A stretch of 64,000 nucleotides of DNA, from NCBI GenBank assembly GCA_947167105.1, contig CAMVGU010000011.1, positions 24,285 to 88,284 of the forward strand. Direction: 5' to 3'. How positions within the stretch are numbered: the first letter of the stretch is position 1; every line of letters starts with the position of its first letter. The notes under the pieces were generated by a model. That model did no database searches, was not told the DNA's origin, and saw only the letters and a list, made by a program, of their open reading frames with translations. The stretch is from an uncultured Selenomonas sp. (GTDB taxonomy: Bacteria > Bacillota > Negativicutes > Selenomonadales > Selenomonadaceae). Shown here in pieces: positions 8,554 to 17,770 of the stretch. The position numbers and the translations under genes were made by a program.

Positions 8554-10602
8554 TTAACTGGCCTTAGGCGGAACCGCCTTGGCTTGTGCAGCCTTGGCCT
8601 TAGCCTCCGCCTCCTCGGCGGCACGGTCTTCTTCCTCGATATAATCCCTCGCGACCTCAACCACGCTGAGCAGGATGCTGGGCAGTTCTTCATCGGTAAT
8701 CTGGGCACCGGCCACATTCTGATGGCCGCCGCCGCCAAATTTTTCCATGATGACCTGCACATTCAGCTCTCCCGTAGAACGGGCTGAGATGCCTACCGTT
8801 GCCTCATCTCTCTGGAAAACCACAATGCTCATCCTTACATCCTCAACGCGGAGCAGGGAGTCTGCCGCCTGGGCGGCAATGACCTGGCCATTGGCCCGGA
8901 TATTCGGGCAGGATGTCACGATGAGCCCTCCCGGATAGAGCTTGGAATTTGCCTTGGCCTCCGCAAGGGCCACGGTAGTCTCGTAGTCCGTGCGGAACAG
9001 ATGGCGCACCATCACCGGGTCTGCACCGCTGCGGCGCAGGTAGGCTGCCGCATCAAAGGTACGCACTCCGGTCTGCACCGCAAAATTCTTCGTGTCCACC
9101 ACTATGCCGGAATACAGAGCCGTTGCATCGAGGCGGGAGACCACCAGATTATCGTCGAAATACATCAGAAGCTCCGTCACCAGCTCGGAAGTAGAGCTGG
9201 AAGCCGGCTCAATATACACCAGCAGGGGATTCTTGATAAAATGCTCGCTGCGGCGGTGATGGTCGATAACAACCACCTGCTTGGAGCGCTCCAGCAGATC
9301 CGGGCAGGCCACCAGATGGGGGATATGGGTATCCACCACGATGAGCAGGGGATTGAGCACCGTCATATTGGCCAGGTTTTCCGCCCTGACGAACATGCCC
9401 TCGTACTCCTCCTTGCCCTTCAGGAGCTCGGCAAATTTATCTATGCCCTCATTCATATCCGAGAGCACGATATGCACAGGCTTATCTATTTGCCTGGCCA
9501 TCTTCGCCACGCCCATGGCTGCGCCGAAGCAGTCGAAATCCTCATTATGGTGCCCCATCACAAAGATTTCATCCGCCCCCTCCATGATTTCCCGCAGGGC
9601 ATGAGCCACCACCCGCGCCTTCACACGGGTATGCTTCTCCACCGCCTTCGCGCGGCCCCCGAAGAACTGGGTCTTGCCGCCGATATTCACTGCCACCTGG
9701 TCGCCGCCACGGCCCAGGGCCAGGTCAAGACCTGCCTGGGCCTGGGCCCCCAGCTCTGCCATGGTCTGGCTGTCCGCCACCGAGACACCGATGGACAGAG
9801 TGACGGGCAGGCGGTTCGTATTCGTAAGCTGGCGCACCTTGTCCAAAAGCTCGAATTTCTCAGCCATGGCCCGATCCAGGGCCTGACGCTCCAGCACGAT
9901 GATGTAGCGATCCTCTGCCACCCGCTTCATATAGCCCCCCAGGGACTGGGACCAGGAATCAAGCTGCTGGTTCACCGCCAAAAGCAGCGCCGTGCGCTCC
10001 GCCTCCGTCTGGCGCTGCACGACCTCCTCGAAGTTATCTATCTGCACCGCGCAGAGCACCGTGCGGCTCATAAGGTACTCATTCCTGAGATGCTCGAAGC
10101 CTGACACATCCTGCACATACAGGGCCATCAACTGCTCCTGTCCCGGCGGTGTCTTGATGGGCACATGGTGAACCTGGTAATAGCTGTCCTCCTGGGTGAA
10201 GACATACTTGCCCTCCGTGCCCCAGACCGGGCCTATGATAAGCCCCGGCCAGATGTCGCGCACATCCGTGTCCTGCTCCACCTCGGCGCCCACATACTCA
10301 GCAAAGCGACGGGAAGCCCACTGCACACGGCCCGAAGCATCAATGATGACAATGGCCTGGGGCAGCTCCTCCACTGCGTAAGCGAGCATCACGCCCAGGT
10401 TGCGCAGGACATTCTTGAAATAAATGGCAAAGCGGCGGGAGCGGTCTGCGCAGCGTTCCCTCGCAAAAGAGGCCAGCGCTAGCCAGAGCACGGCGGCCCC
10501 TGCCGCCAGGTATTCATTGTAGAAATAAAGTACGCCAATCAGTGCCAGCATCACGACCAGATGGATGGATAAATCTATCCAGGCCGAAAGATTACGAGGC
10601 AT
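8554..10602 (-). CDS. gdpP: Cyclic-di-AMP phosphodiesterase GdpP
   Basis: A 682-residue membrane-bound DHH-family enzyme that hydrolyses c-di-AMP to pApA. Two N-terminal membrane segments (about 10-47) precede a PAS-like domain (about 75-165), a degenerate GGDEF domain (about 180-310, EDRYIIVLE in place of the active loop), then DHH (HHNEDFD 351-357, VVDTH around 423, IDHH 446-449) and DHHA1 with GGGGH near the C terminus. The metal-binding His and Asp residues are present, so it should be active. A charged Ala/Glu/Lys tail ends the protein. Operon position beside rplI and a DUF2232 gene is the conserved yybS-yybT-rplI arrangement. Confidence 0.95.
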   Translation of the reverse strand: MPRNLSAWIDLSIHLVVMLALIGVLYFYNEYLAAGAAVLWLALASFARERCADRSRRFAIYFKNVLRNLGVMLAYAVEELPQAIVIIDASGRVQWASRRFAEYVGAEVEQDTDVRDIWPGLIIGPVWGTEGKYVFTQEDSYYQVHHVPIKTPPGQEQLMALYVQDVSGFEHLRNEYLMSRTVLCAVQIDNFEEVVQRQTEAERTALLLAVNQQLDSWSQSLGGYMKRVAEDRYIIVLERQALDRAMAEKFELLDKVRQLTNTNRLPVTLSIGVSVADSQTMAELGAQAQAGLDLALGRGGDQVAVNIGGKTQFFGGRAKAVEKHTRVKARVVAHALREIMEGADEIFVMGHHNEDFDCFGAAMGVAKMARQIDKPVHIVLSDMNEGIDKFAELLKGKEEYEGMFVRAENLANMTVLNPLLIVVDTHIPHLVACPDLLERSKQVVVIDHHRRSEHFIKNPLLVYIEPASSSTSELVTELLMYFDDNLVVSRLDATALYSGIVVDTKNFAVQTGVRTFDAAAYLRRSGADPVMVRHLFRTDYETTVALAEAKANSKLYPGGLIVTSCPNIRANGQVIAAQAADSLLRVEDVRMSIVVFQRDEATVGISARSTGELNVQVIMEKFGGGGHQNVAGAQITDEELPSILLSVVEVARDYIEEEDRAAEEAEAKAKAAQAKAVPPKAS

Positions 10603-10629
10603 AGGTACACCTCCAAGAAACTGCCTGCA

Positions 10630-11583
10630 TCACTCGCGACGACCGAAACGCCTGCGATAATCAAAGAACATATCAAACAGGCCGGTCAGTGCCAGGATTT
10701 GCAGGAACAGGCCATTGATAGCAACCAGGACATAAAAGACGATGCGCCATGTACGGGTAAGCTTGAAATGCTCCATCACGCAGGACATCAGGGAGAAGCC
10801 CTGCACCGCACCGGCCAGCAGGGCAATCAGCTCACCGGCCACAGAAATCTGGAACAGCAGCGGAATCTCGCGGGTGCCGCCCCAATAGATGCCCACCATG
10901 GCAAAGCCGAATAAATAGCCAAAACCCTGGGGCAGGCGCCATTCCCGGAAGGCGGGAAACATTGGCACCTCCGTGCCCATGCGCCTCAGGAGATTCGCCG
11001 TAAAGATATAGCCCGCTGTCACAAAGATCAGGGCCATCAGGAAGAACAGTACCGGCGCCATCTGGGAAAAAAACTCCAGCCCGGCATCCATCTGCTCCCG
11101 CAGTGCCGCAATCTCCCCCTCCGGCACGCCGCTCGCCCTCTGCAGGGCCAGGGTCTGCTCCACCACCTCGTGCATCTCCGCAAGGGTCAGGGCAAAGGGG
11201 CTGATACCGCCCAAGGCAAGCAGCAGGCCGACGCAAGCCGCCTGCCCCAGCGTACCTCCCACCACTCCCAGCGCAAAGGTGCGGGCTGCGCTCCAGCCCT
11301 GCCGGAAGCCATGGCCCAAAGCCAGCCCCACCGGCCCATAGGCCAGTACAATACCCGCCGCACCCAGCGGCGAAATCATGAAGGTCAGCAGGATGCCTGA
11401 AGTCAGGCAGGCAAGCAGTGCCCAGCGCAGCCCATGCCGACAGGACAGCACGGCAATCGGCACAGGCCAGGCCAAGAGAAAAAATCCGCCCAGAATCGGC
11501 ATCGCCGTTGAAATCACGGCCAATGCCACAGCCAGAGCCGTCAACGCCCCGCTCTCCGTCAGCGGCGTAAGTTCGCGTCCCAT
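10630..11583 (-). CDS. yybS: DUF2232 membrane protein (YybS-like)
   Basis: A 317-residue polytopic membrane protein with about eight hydrophobic segments, the last ending in a basic tail (YRRRFGRRE). DUF2232 proteins are routinely encoded directly upstream of gdpP; their role is unknown, and some resemble transporter substrate-capture components. It starts the operon: a good promoter lies about 55 bases upstream, AGGAGG precedes the ATG, and gdpP follows after 27 bases. Confidence 0.82.
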   Translation of the reverse strand: MGRELTPLTESGALTALAVALAVISTAMPILGGFFLLAWPVPIAVLSCRHGLRWALLACLTSGILLTFMISPLGAAGIVLAYGPVGLALGHGFRQGWSAARTFALGVVGGTLGQAACVGLLLALGGISPFALTLAEMHEVVEQTLALQRASGVPEGEIAALREQMDAGLEFFSQMAPVLFFLMALIFVTAGYIFTANLLRRMGTEVPMFPAFREWRLPQGFGYLFGFAMVGIYWGGTREIPLLFQISVAGELIALLAGAVQGFSLMSCVMEHFKLTRTWRIVFYVLVAINGLFLQILALTGLFDMFFDYRRRFGRRE

Positions 11584-11636
11584 GAATCCTCCTTGTGACG
11601 TTTATGCAATAGCATTTCAATCAAAGCATGACGTAT

Positions 11637-11665
11637 ATTATAGCAAAAATCATAGCCCCTGTCTT
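11637..11665 (-). promoter_or_regulatory. Promoter of the yybS-gdpP-rplI-lonC-dnaB operon
   Basis: Minus-strand AAGACA (11660-11665), 17-bp spacer, perfect TATAAT (11637-11642). It lies just after the purA terminator. Confidence 0.65.
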
Positions 11666-11676
11666 GTGAGCAGGTA

Positions 11677-11707
11677 ACAAAAAGCGCCCTTCCCACAGGA
11701 AGGGCGC
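11677..11707 (-). terminator. purA terminator
   Basis: Perfect 10-bp stem (GCGCCCTTCC / GGAAGGGCGC) with loop CACA, followed on the minus strand by CTTTTTG. It ends purB-purA. Confidence 0.88.
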
Positions 11708-11724
11708 CTGGATTCAGGTTGCAA

Positions 11725-13017
11725 TTATTTGCCGAAAATATCCTGTGCCACCACGATGGTCTCGTCACGGTTCGGCCCCACCGAGACAATGCCCACCTTG
11801 ATGCCCGTGACCTCCGCCATGCGCTCCAGGTACTTCTTCGCGGCACTGGGCAGGTCTGCATAGCTGCGGATGCCTGTGATATCGCACTGCCAGCCCTTGA
11901 AGGTCTCATAGACCGGCTCGCACTGCTCCACAATCTTCAGGCTGGCGGGAACGCTGGTCAGAACCTCATCCTTGTACTTGTAGCCGACGCACATCTTGAT
12001 TTCCTCAAAATTATCGAGGATATCGAGACGGGTAATTGCCATGTAGTCAATGCCGGAGATGACCCCCGCATAGCGAACCACCACAGCGTCCAGCCAGCCC
12101 GTGCGCCGCGGACGGCCAGTGACCACCCCGTACTCATGGCCCTCATTGCGGATTTTCTCACCGATTTCATTTAGCTGCTCCGTGGGGAAGGGGCCTTCGC
12201 CCACGCGGGTGCAGTATGCCTTCACCACACCCACTACCTTGTCGATCTTCTTAGGCGGCACGCCCGCTCCCACAGTGACCCCGCCGGAAATCGGGTGGGA
12301 CGCCGTGACATAAGGATAGGTACCATAGTCAATGTCAAGCATCGTGGCCTGGGCACCCTCAAAGAGCACCTTGCGGCCCGCATCAATTTCCTCATTCACC
12401 AGCACGATGGTGTCGCAGACATAGGGGCGCAGGCGCTCGGCATAGCCCTGGTACTCCCCAAAGATTTTATCGTAATCCAAAGGCTCATGGCCGTACAGGG
12501 CCTGAAGTTCCTTGTTCTTGCGCGCAAGGTTCACCTTCAGCTTTTCCGCGAAAGTCTCCTTTTCCATCAGGTCGCAAATGCGAATGCCGATACGGTCATC
12601 ACGATCCATGTAGCAGGGGCCGATGCCGCGCTTGGTCGTGCCTACCTTGCCTGCCCCCTTCTGCTCATCGCCCAGGCCGTCCATCAGGCGGTGGTAAGGC
12701 ATCACCACATGGGCACGGTCGGAAATGCGAATGCCCGACACATCTATGCCCCGCTTCTCCATGCCTTCCATTTCCTGCAGCACCACCTCAGGATCTACCA
12801 CGACGCCGTTACCGATGACATTATGGGTACCCTCATACAGTATGCCGGAAGGAAGCTGCCGCAGCTTATAGGCCTCGCCATTCACCATAACGGTGTGGCC
12901 GGCATTGCTGCCGCCCTGGAAACGCACGACTGTCTCCGCCTGCTGGGCAAGATAATCGACAATCTTGCCCTTGCCCTCGTCCCCCCACTGGGTACCGGTG
13001 ATAACTACTGTAGACAT
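11725..13017 (-). CDS. purA: Adenylosuccinate synthetase
   Basis: A 430-residue GTP-dependent enzyme joining IMP and aspartate, the first committed step to AMP. Signature motifs are seen: the P-loop-like GTQWGDEGKGK at the N terminus with the catalytic Asp, QGGSNAGHT, and KRGIGPCYMDRD. Start is ATG at 13017; an upstream TTG in the same frame is closer to the GAGGGG ribosome site than is usual. It follows purB by 33 bases, so the two AMP-branch enzymes are made together. Confidence 0.97.
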   Translation of the reverse strand: MSTVVITGTQWGDEGKGKIVDYLAQQAETVVRFQGGSNAGHTVMVNGEAYKLRQLPSGILYEGTHNVIGNGVVVDPEVVLQEMEGMEKRGIDVSGIRISDRAHVVMPYHRLMDGLGDEQKGAGKVGTTKRGIGPCYMDRDDRIGIRICDLMEKETFAEKLKVNLARKNKELQALYGHEPLDYDKIFGEYQGYAERLRPYVCDTIVLVNEEIDAGRKVLFEGAQATMLDIDYGTYPYVTASHPISGGVTVGAGVPPKKIDKVVGVVKAYCTRVGEGPFPTEQLNEIGEKIRNEGHEYGVVTGRPRRTGWLDAVVVRYAGVISGIDYMAITRLDILDNFEEIKMCVGYKYKDEVLTSVPASLKIVEQCEPVYETFKGWQCDITGIRSYADLPSAAKKYLERMAEVTGIKVGIVSVGPNRDETIVVAQDIFGK

Positions 13018-13050
13018 ATGCAAATCCCCTCTTAATAAAATATCAAAAAC

Positions 13051-14343
13051 TCACAGCCCAAAACGCTCAAAGATCGTATCCACATTCCGCAGGAAGTACT
13101 TATAGTCGAAGCAGGCCTCGATTTCCTCCCTGGACAGCACCGCCGTAATTTCCTCGTCATTCTCCACGTTAGTGCGGAAGTCCTCGCCCTCCATCCAGCG
13201 GCGCATGGCATTGCGCTGCACTGCCTCATAGGCTTTCTTGCGTCCCACGCCCTTGCCGATCATCTCAATCATAATGCGCTGGCTGAAAATCAGGCCACCC
13301 GTGCGGTTCAAATTATGCAGCATGGCCTCCGGGTAAACCAGCAGCTTGTCTACTATATTGGTAAGCTTCCGCGTGCAGTAATCCACATTGATGGTGCTGT
13401 CCGGCAGTATGACCCGCTCCACCGAGCTATGGGAAATATCCCGCTCATGCCAGAGGGTTATATCCTCCAGAGAGGCCAGGGCATTGCCGCGCACCAGGCG
13501 CGCCATACCGGAGACGCGCTCGCAGTTGATGGGGTTGCGCTTATGGGGCATGGCAGAAGACCCCTTCTGCCCAGGGGAGAAATACTCCTCCGCCTCACGG
13601 ATATCCGTGCGCTGCAAATTGCGGATCTCCGTCGCGATCTTCTCCAATGTGCTGGCCACAATAGCCAGCGTCGTCATGTATTCCGCATGGCGGTCACGCT
13701 GGATGACCTGGGTGGCGAGGCGCACAGGCGTAAGCCCCAATCTCTCCCCCACCATGGCTTCAACCTTCGGATCTATATTGGAATAGGTGCCCACCGCACC
13801 GGAAAGCTTGCAGACCGACACGATTTCCTTCGCCCGTTCCACCCTGGCTATATCCCGCTCAATCTCCGCGCTCCAGAGCAGAAGCTTCAGACCGAAGGTC
13901 ATGGGCTCCGCGTGAATGCCATGGGTGCGGCCTATGCAGGGCGTATGCTTGAACTCCGCAGCACGGCGGCGCAGCACCTCCCGGAAATCCCGCAGATCTT
14001 TCAGGATAATCTCTGCCGAATCCCGCATCTGCATGCAGACCGCCGTATCCTTCACATCGCTGGAGGTCAGGCCCTTGTGGATATATTTTGCGTCCTCACC
14101 AACATGCTCACCTACGCACTGCAGAAAGGCGATAATATCGTGATGGGTAACTGCCTCGATTTCCTTGATACGCTCCACATCGAAGCCCGCCCTGGCGCGG
14201 ATATTCTTCGCCGTACCGGCGGGAATCTCGCCAAGCTCCTCCATCACGTCGCAAGCTGCCAGCTCCACATCCAGGATGGTCTGCCACTCATTCTCCAGCG
14301 ACCACAGGTGCCCCATCTCCGGGTTGGTGTAACGTTCAATCAT
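13051..14343 (-). CDS. purB: Adenylosuccinate lyase
   Basis: A 430-residue fumarase/aspartase-superfamily lyase acting twice in purine synthesis (SAICAR to AICAR and adenylosuccinate to AMP), releasing fumarate. The superfamily signature is GSSAMPHKRNP with the catalytic Ser; RTHGIHAEP and SSDVKDTA supply other active-site residues. GAGGAGG precedes the ATG. First gene of the purB-purA unit with its own promoter. Confidence 0.97.
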   Translation of the reverse strand: MIERYTNPEMGHLWSLENEWQTILDVELAACDVMEELGEIPAGTAKNIRARAGFDVERIKEIEAVTHHDIIAFLQCVGEHVGEDAKYIHKGLTSSDVKDTAVCMQMRDSAEIILKDLRDFREVLRRRAAEFKHTPCIGRTHGIHAEPMTFGLKLLLWSAEIERDIARVERAKEIVSVCKLSGAVGTYSNIDPKVEAMVGERLGLTPVRLATQVIQRDRHAEYMTTLAIVASTLEKIATEIRNLQRTDIREAEEYFSPGQKGSSAMPHKRNPINCERVSGMARLVRGNALASLEDITLWHERDISHSSVERVILPDSTINVDYCTRKLTNIVDKLLVYPEAMLHNLNRTGGLIFSQRIMIEMIGKGVGRKKAYEAVQRNAMRRWMEGEDFRTNVENDEEITAVLSREEIEACFDYKYFLRNVDTIFERFGL

Positions 14344-14492
14344 GCATTTTCCTCCTCATATGGCATCTCTGTACCACTTAACGAAAACACAGCAAACAAA
14401 CTCAAATTGACCGCTACTGACAGCAAAAAGCTGCCCGCTGGCCTCATTTTGAGTCTGGGCGAATACATATTGAGCATAAATATCCCTTGACA

Positions 14493-14522
14493 ATCATAGC
14501 ATTAAAAAGCCCTCCCTGTCAA
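14493..14522 (-). promoter_or_regulatory. purB promoter
   Basis: Minus-strand TTGACA (14517-14522), 18-bp spacer, TATGAT (14493-14498). It leaves a leader of about 145 nt in which no known riboswitch fold is evident by eye. The 359-bp gap between purB and the LCP gene holds this promoter and the divergent one. Confidence 0.6.
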
Positions 14523-14589
14523 CAAGTTTACAGCCGGCAGCAGGAGCTGCATATACAAGTGTACTTATTTCCTGCAATTCCCACATTAA

Positions 14590-14646
14590 GGAAACGCTGA
14601 TTGGAATGATTTTGCCTTGCAAAATCTTGAACAATGGCGTTATAAT
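14590..14646 (+). promoter_or_regulatory. Composite hairpin-promoter element, copy 1 (LCP gene)
   Basis: GGAAACGCTGATT, then a perfect 8-bp inverted repeat GATTTTGC-CTT-GCAAAATC (14608-14626), then TTGAACAATGGCGTTATAAT (14627-14646) ending in the -10. The second arm supplies a -35 (TTGCAA) with an 18-bp spacer. The same layout recurs before tex, murE and murD. Because transcription should begin near 14653, the ATG at 14655 would be almost leaderless, which supports the TTG at 14703 as start. Confidence 0.6.
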
Positions 14647-14702
14647 TACTTCGTATGCCAAAAAACATCCGATTATTTCATAAGAGAAAGAGGAGATACA
14701 GC

Positions 14703-16028
14703 TTGGCTCAATCCAACATTCCTTCGCGCAAGGAATCCCACAAAAATCGCATCTGGCCCTGGGTGCTGGTTATCATCTGCTTCCTGAGTGCCGCCTTGGC
14801 CGGGGCATATTATGCCTCGTCCTCGCTATCGGACAAGGTAGAAGAAGATACCAAGCAAGCCGAAAAAGAAGGACTGCTGACGGCCAGGGACAAGGCCACC
14901 GTCATGATTATGGGTGTCGATGAACGGGCTGACGATGTGGGACGCTCCGACACGCTGATGGTTGCCACCATCGACCCGCAGCGCAAGCAGGCGGCACTGT
15001 TCTCCCTGCCCAGGGACACCCGCGTAAAAATCAAGGGCCACGGCTTCGACAAAATCAATGCAGCCTACGCCTACGGCGGCGAGAAACTGACCAGAGACAC
15101 AGTGGAAGCCTTCCTCGGCGTCAACATCGACCACTATATAATAGTAAACACCAAGTCATTCCAGCGCATCATAGATGCCATCGGCGGCATAGATATCAAT
15201 GTAGAAAAGCGCATGTACTATGAAGACCCCTGGGATGATGACGGCGGCCTGCTCATAGACCTGCAGCCGGGCATGCAGCACATGGACGGCAAAACAGCAG
15301 TCACCTATGTGCGCTACCGCGACGAGGAAGGGGATATAGGCCGGGTCAGGCGCCAGCAGAAATTCATGGAAGCCTGCATGGATAAGGTCGTGTCCCCTGC
15401 CATCATCACCAAGCTGCCCTCCGTCATTTCCGAGATCATGGACTCCGTGCAGACAGACCTCTCCCTCCGGCAAATGCTGGAATTCGCAGGCTCCTTAAAG
15501 GAAGCCAAGGACAACGGCCTGAAGACGGAAATCGTGCCAGGGCGCGGCATGTATATATCCGGCATCAGCTATTGGATTCCCGACGTAAGCGAAATGCGCA
15601 CCTTGCTGGCCAGCACGCTGGATATTACCATGAACAGCAGCGTCCGCGAACGCATGGAAAGAGCCGAGGAAGAATACGAACGCTCCATTCCTGCCGGAGC
15701 CACCGAACTGCCGGCTGACGACACCAGCATAGGCAGCACGCGCTACTATTACGACCGTGAAAGGCCGCGCACCCAAAGCTCCGGGCGCCGCAGCCAGGAA
15801 AATGATTCTGCTGAAAAACCCGGCAAATCAAGCACCTCCGACACGACCGAGCGCAACAACACGCAAGACCAGAACAAGGATAAGCGTCCCGGCACTGCCA
15901 TCGACACGGAGCCCCATGCTGCTCCTGACACACAGCCCAGTAAGCCCTCTGCCAGCGAAAGCCGCGAAAGCAGCAGCGCACCCCAGTCCGATGCACCAGT
16001 CAGAGGCGGAACCGGAAAGACACAGTAA
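14703..16028 (+). CDS. LytR-CpsA-Psr (LCP) family protein
   Basis: A 441-residue membrane-anchored enzyme of the family that transfers undecaprenyl-linked glycopolymers to peptidoglycan. A short cytoplasmic N terminus and one membrane helix (WPWVLVIICFLSAALAGAYY) precede the LCP domain: MIMGVDER, GRSDTLMV, FSLPRDTRV and the DEEGDIGRVRRQQ segment carry the conserved Asp/Arg residues that bind the polyprenyl phosphate. After about residue 330 comes a long low-complexity Ser/Thr/Pro/Asp tail, probably extracytoplasmic. Start is TTG with AGAGGAG seven bases upstream. It is transcribed alone and ends at a terminator. Its exact glycopolymer is unknown; in a diderm it could act on a wall-linked polymer. 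Confidence 0.88.
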   Translation: MAQSNIPSRKESHKNRIWPWVLVIICFLSAALAGAYYASSSLSDKVEEDTKQAEKEGLLTARDKATVMIMGVDERADDVGRSDTLMVATIDPQRKQAALFSLPRDTRVKIKGHGFDKINAAYAYGGEKLTRDTVEAFLGVNIDHYIIVNTKSFQRIIDAIGGIDINVEKRMYYEDPWDDDGGLLIDLQPGMQHMDGKTAVTYVRYRDEEGDIGRVRRQQKFMEACMDKVVSPAIITKLPSVISEIMDSVQTDLSLRQMLEFAGSLKEAKDNGLKTEIVPGRGMYISGISYWIPDVSEMRTLLASTLDITMNSSVRERMERAEEEYERSIPAGATELPADDTSIGSTRYYYDRERPRTQSSGRRSQENDSAEKPGKSSTSDTTERNNTQDQNKDKRPGTAIDTEPHAAPDTQPSKPSASESRESSSAPQSDAPVRGGTGKTQ

Positions 16029-16042
16029 AACATTCATCTTTA

Positions 16043-16073
16043 AGGAGACGAAAAATCGTCTCCTCTTGTTTTT
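16043..16073 (+). terminator. Terminator of the LCP gene
   Basis: AGGAGACGA, loop AAAA, TCGTCTCCT, then CTTGTTTTT. Confidence 0.85.
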
Positions 16074-16192
16074 CTCCTTATTCTCCTCTCTATTGGCATG
16101 GTTTTCAGGCGACTGCTTATTATTGTTGTACTTATTTGTCCCCTCTGGGCAAACAATACATTACAGTTATAACATTATTAACCAAAAAGTAT

Positions 16193-16220
16193 TTGCTTTT
16201 TTGTCAAAGCCAGTTATAAT
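16193..16220 (+). promoter_or_regulatory. Promoter of the malic enzyme gene
   Basis: TTGCTT (16193-16198), 16-bp spacer, TATAAT (16215-16220). It gives a leader of about 110 nt. The 309-bp gap holds this and the preceding terminator only. Confidence 0.5.
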
Positions 16221-16337
16221 AGTTACCATCACATTCTGGCATGGTTTCAAGGAACAGATTACAGCCGGTATGTCCGTAAGCTAAACAGAAAATTGCCGGC
16301 GAAGGAACGGGACCGGCGCACAGAAGGGGTGTTTTAT

Positions 16338-17600
16338 ATGAAAAACGTCAACGAAAGAGCATTGGATTTGCATAAGAAAAGCCAGGGCAAGCTGGAAGTA
16401 GTCAGCAAGGTACCTCTGGAGGCTCCCGAGGATCTGACCCTGGCCTACACGCCGGGCGTAGCCGCGCCGTGCCTGGCCATCAAGGAGCAGCCTGAAACAA
16501 TCTATGACTACACTTCCAAGGGCAATATGGTGGCCGTCGTCACCAACGGCACCGCCGTCCTGGGCCTCGGCTCCATCGGTGCCGGTGCCGGACTGCCGGT
16601 CATGGAAGGCAAGTCCATACTGTTCAAGGGGTTCGCAGGGGTGGACTCCGTACCTGTCTGCCTCGACTCCAAGGATCCCCAGGAAATCATCCGCGCGGTG
16701 GAGATGATGGCCCCCACCTTTGGCGGCATCAACCTTGAGGACATCAAGGCCCCGGAATGCTTCATCATCGAGAACGAGCTGAAAAAGAGGCTTGATATCC
16801 CCGTCTTCCATGACGACCAGCACGGCACGGCCATCGTCGTGGCCTCCGCCCTCCTGAACGCCCTGCGCGTTGTAAAGAAGGAGATCGGCCAGGTTCGCGT
16901 GGTGGTGAACGGTGCCGGTGCAGCAGGACAGGCCATCACTCGCCTTCTGGCAGAACTTGGCGTGCAGGATATCCTGCTCTGCGATACCCGCGGAGCCATC
17001 TATGAAGGCCGCCAGGAGGGCATGAACCCCTTCAAGGAGGATATCGCCAAAGTCACGAACCGCCAGATGCGCAAGGGTGCCCTGGCCGATGTCATCAAGG
17101 ATGCCGATGTCTTCGTCGGTGTTTCCGTGGCTGGCTGCCTCACCGAGGAAATGGTGCGCTCCATGGCGGAGGATGCCATCGTCATGGGCATGGCAAACCC
17201 GACGCCTGAAATCATGCCGGAGCTTGCCCATAAGGCCGGTGCACGGGTGGTCTGCACAGGACGCTCCGACTTCCCCAACCAGGTCAATAACCTCCTGGCC
17301 TTCCCGGGCATCTTCCGCGGCGCCCTCGATGTACGCGCCAGCGAAATCAACGAGGAAATGAAACTGGCTGCCGCTCACGCCATCGCTGACCTCATCCCGG
17401 AGCATGAGCTCGACGAGGAGCACGTGATCACCAGCCCCTTCGACCCGCGTGTCGCCCCGGCCGTAGCCAAGGCCGTGGCCAAAGCCGCCATCGAAACCGG
17501 CGTGGCTCGGAGCCTTGACGTAACCCCCTCCGACGTGGCAGCCCATACCCGCGCCCTCACCGCCAGCCGTCACCGCAAGACTGGCAAAGCTTACGCATAA
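16338..17600 (+). CDS. Malic enzyme (NAD(P)-dependent, decarboxylating)
   Basis: A 420-residue enzyme converting malate to pyruvate and CO2. It is the short prokaryotic form: malic N-terminal domain (YTPGVAAPC, Tyr near 37; VPVCLDSKDP) and NAD-binding C-terminal domain (VVNGAGAAGQAI dinucleotide loop; FHDDQHGTA with the metal-binding Asp pair). It lacks the phosphotransacetylase-like extension of MaeB. ATG at 16338 has GAAGGGG upstream. Cofactor preference cannot be fixed from sequence. It is monocistronic between its promoter and terminator and fits a succinate/propionate-type metabolism. Confidence 0.93.
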   Translation: MKNVNERALDLHKKSQGKLEVVSKVPLEAPEDLTLAYTPGVAAPCLAIKEQPETIYDYTSKGNMVAVVTNGTAVLGLGSIGAGAGLPVMEGKSILFKGFAGVDSVPVCLDSKDPQEIIRAVEMMAPTFGGINLEDIKAPECFIIENELKKRLDIPVFHDDQHGTAIVVASALLNALRVVKKEIGQVRVVVNGAGAAGQAITRLLAELGVQDILLCDTRGAIYEGRQEGMNPFKEDIAKVTNRQMRKGALADVIKDADVFVGVSVAGCLTEEMVRSMAEDAIVMGMANPTPEIMPELAHKAGARVVCTGRSDFPNQVNNLLAFPGIFRGALDVRASEINEEMKLAAAHAIADLIPEHELDEEHVITSPFDPRVAPAVAKAVAKAAIETGVARSLDVTPSDVAAHTRALTASRHRKTGKAYA

Positions 17601-17640
17601 AAACGCATACAGGAAGAAACGGTTGTCCGTGTGCCAATGA

Positions 17641-17682
17641 AAAAGTCCGCTCAGAGTAGCATTCTACTGTGAGCGGACTTTT
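17641..17682 (+). terminator. Terminator of the malic enzyme gene
   Basis: Long stem AAAAGTCCGCTCA...TGAGCGGACTTTT with an inner AGTAG/CTACT pairing and loop CATT, ending in TTTT. Confidence 0.85.
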
Positions 17683-17699
17683 ATCATATACCGGTTTCC

Positions 17700-17738
17700 T
17701 ACAAAATGCTTTACTTTGTATGTGCAAAATGCTAAAAT
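17700..17738 (+). promoter_or_regulatory. Toxin-antitoxin promoter and possible operator
   Basis: TTTACT (17710-17715), 17-bp spacer, TAAAAT (17733-17738). The -35 lies within an inverted repeat TACAAA...TTTGTA (17700-17720), and CAAAATGCT occurs twice (17702 and 17724 regions). Autoregulation by the RelB-YoeB complex at this site is typical of the family and is inferred here. Confidence 0.5.
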
Positions 17739-17770
17739 CATAGTATAGATTTGCAGAGGAGGGAAAACTG

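Noticed and set aside
8522..8762. An N-terminal extension of L9 to 8762
   Set aside because: Arg/Pro-rich text overlapping gdpP; the usual L9 start with a good ribosome site is at 8522.
14344..14490. Purine riboswitch in the purB leader
   Set aside because: No purine-aptamer core or loop-loop motifs were recognisable; only a small CAGC/GCTG hairpin.
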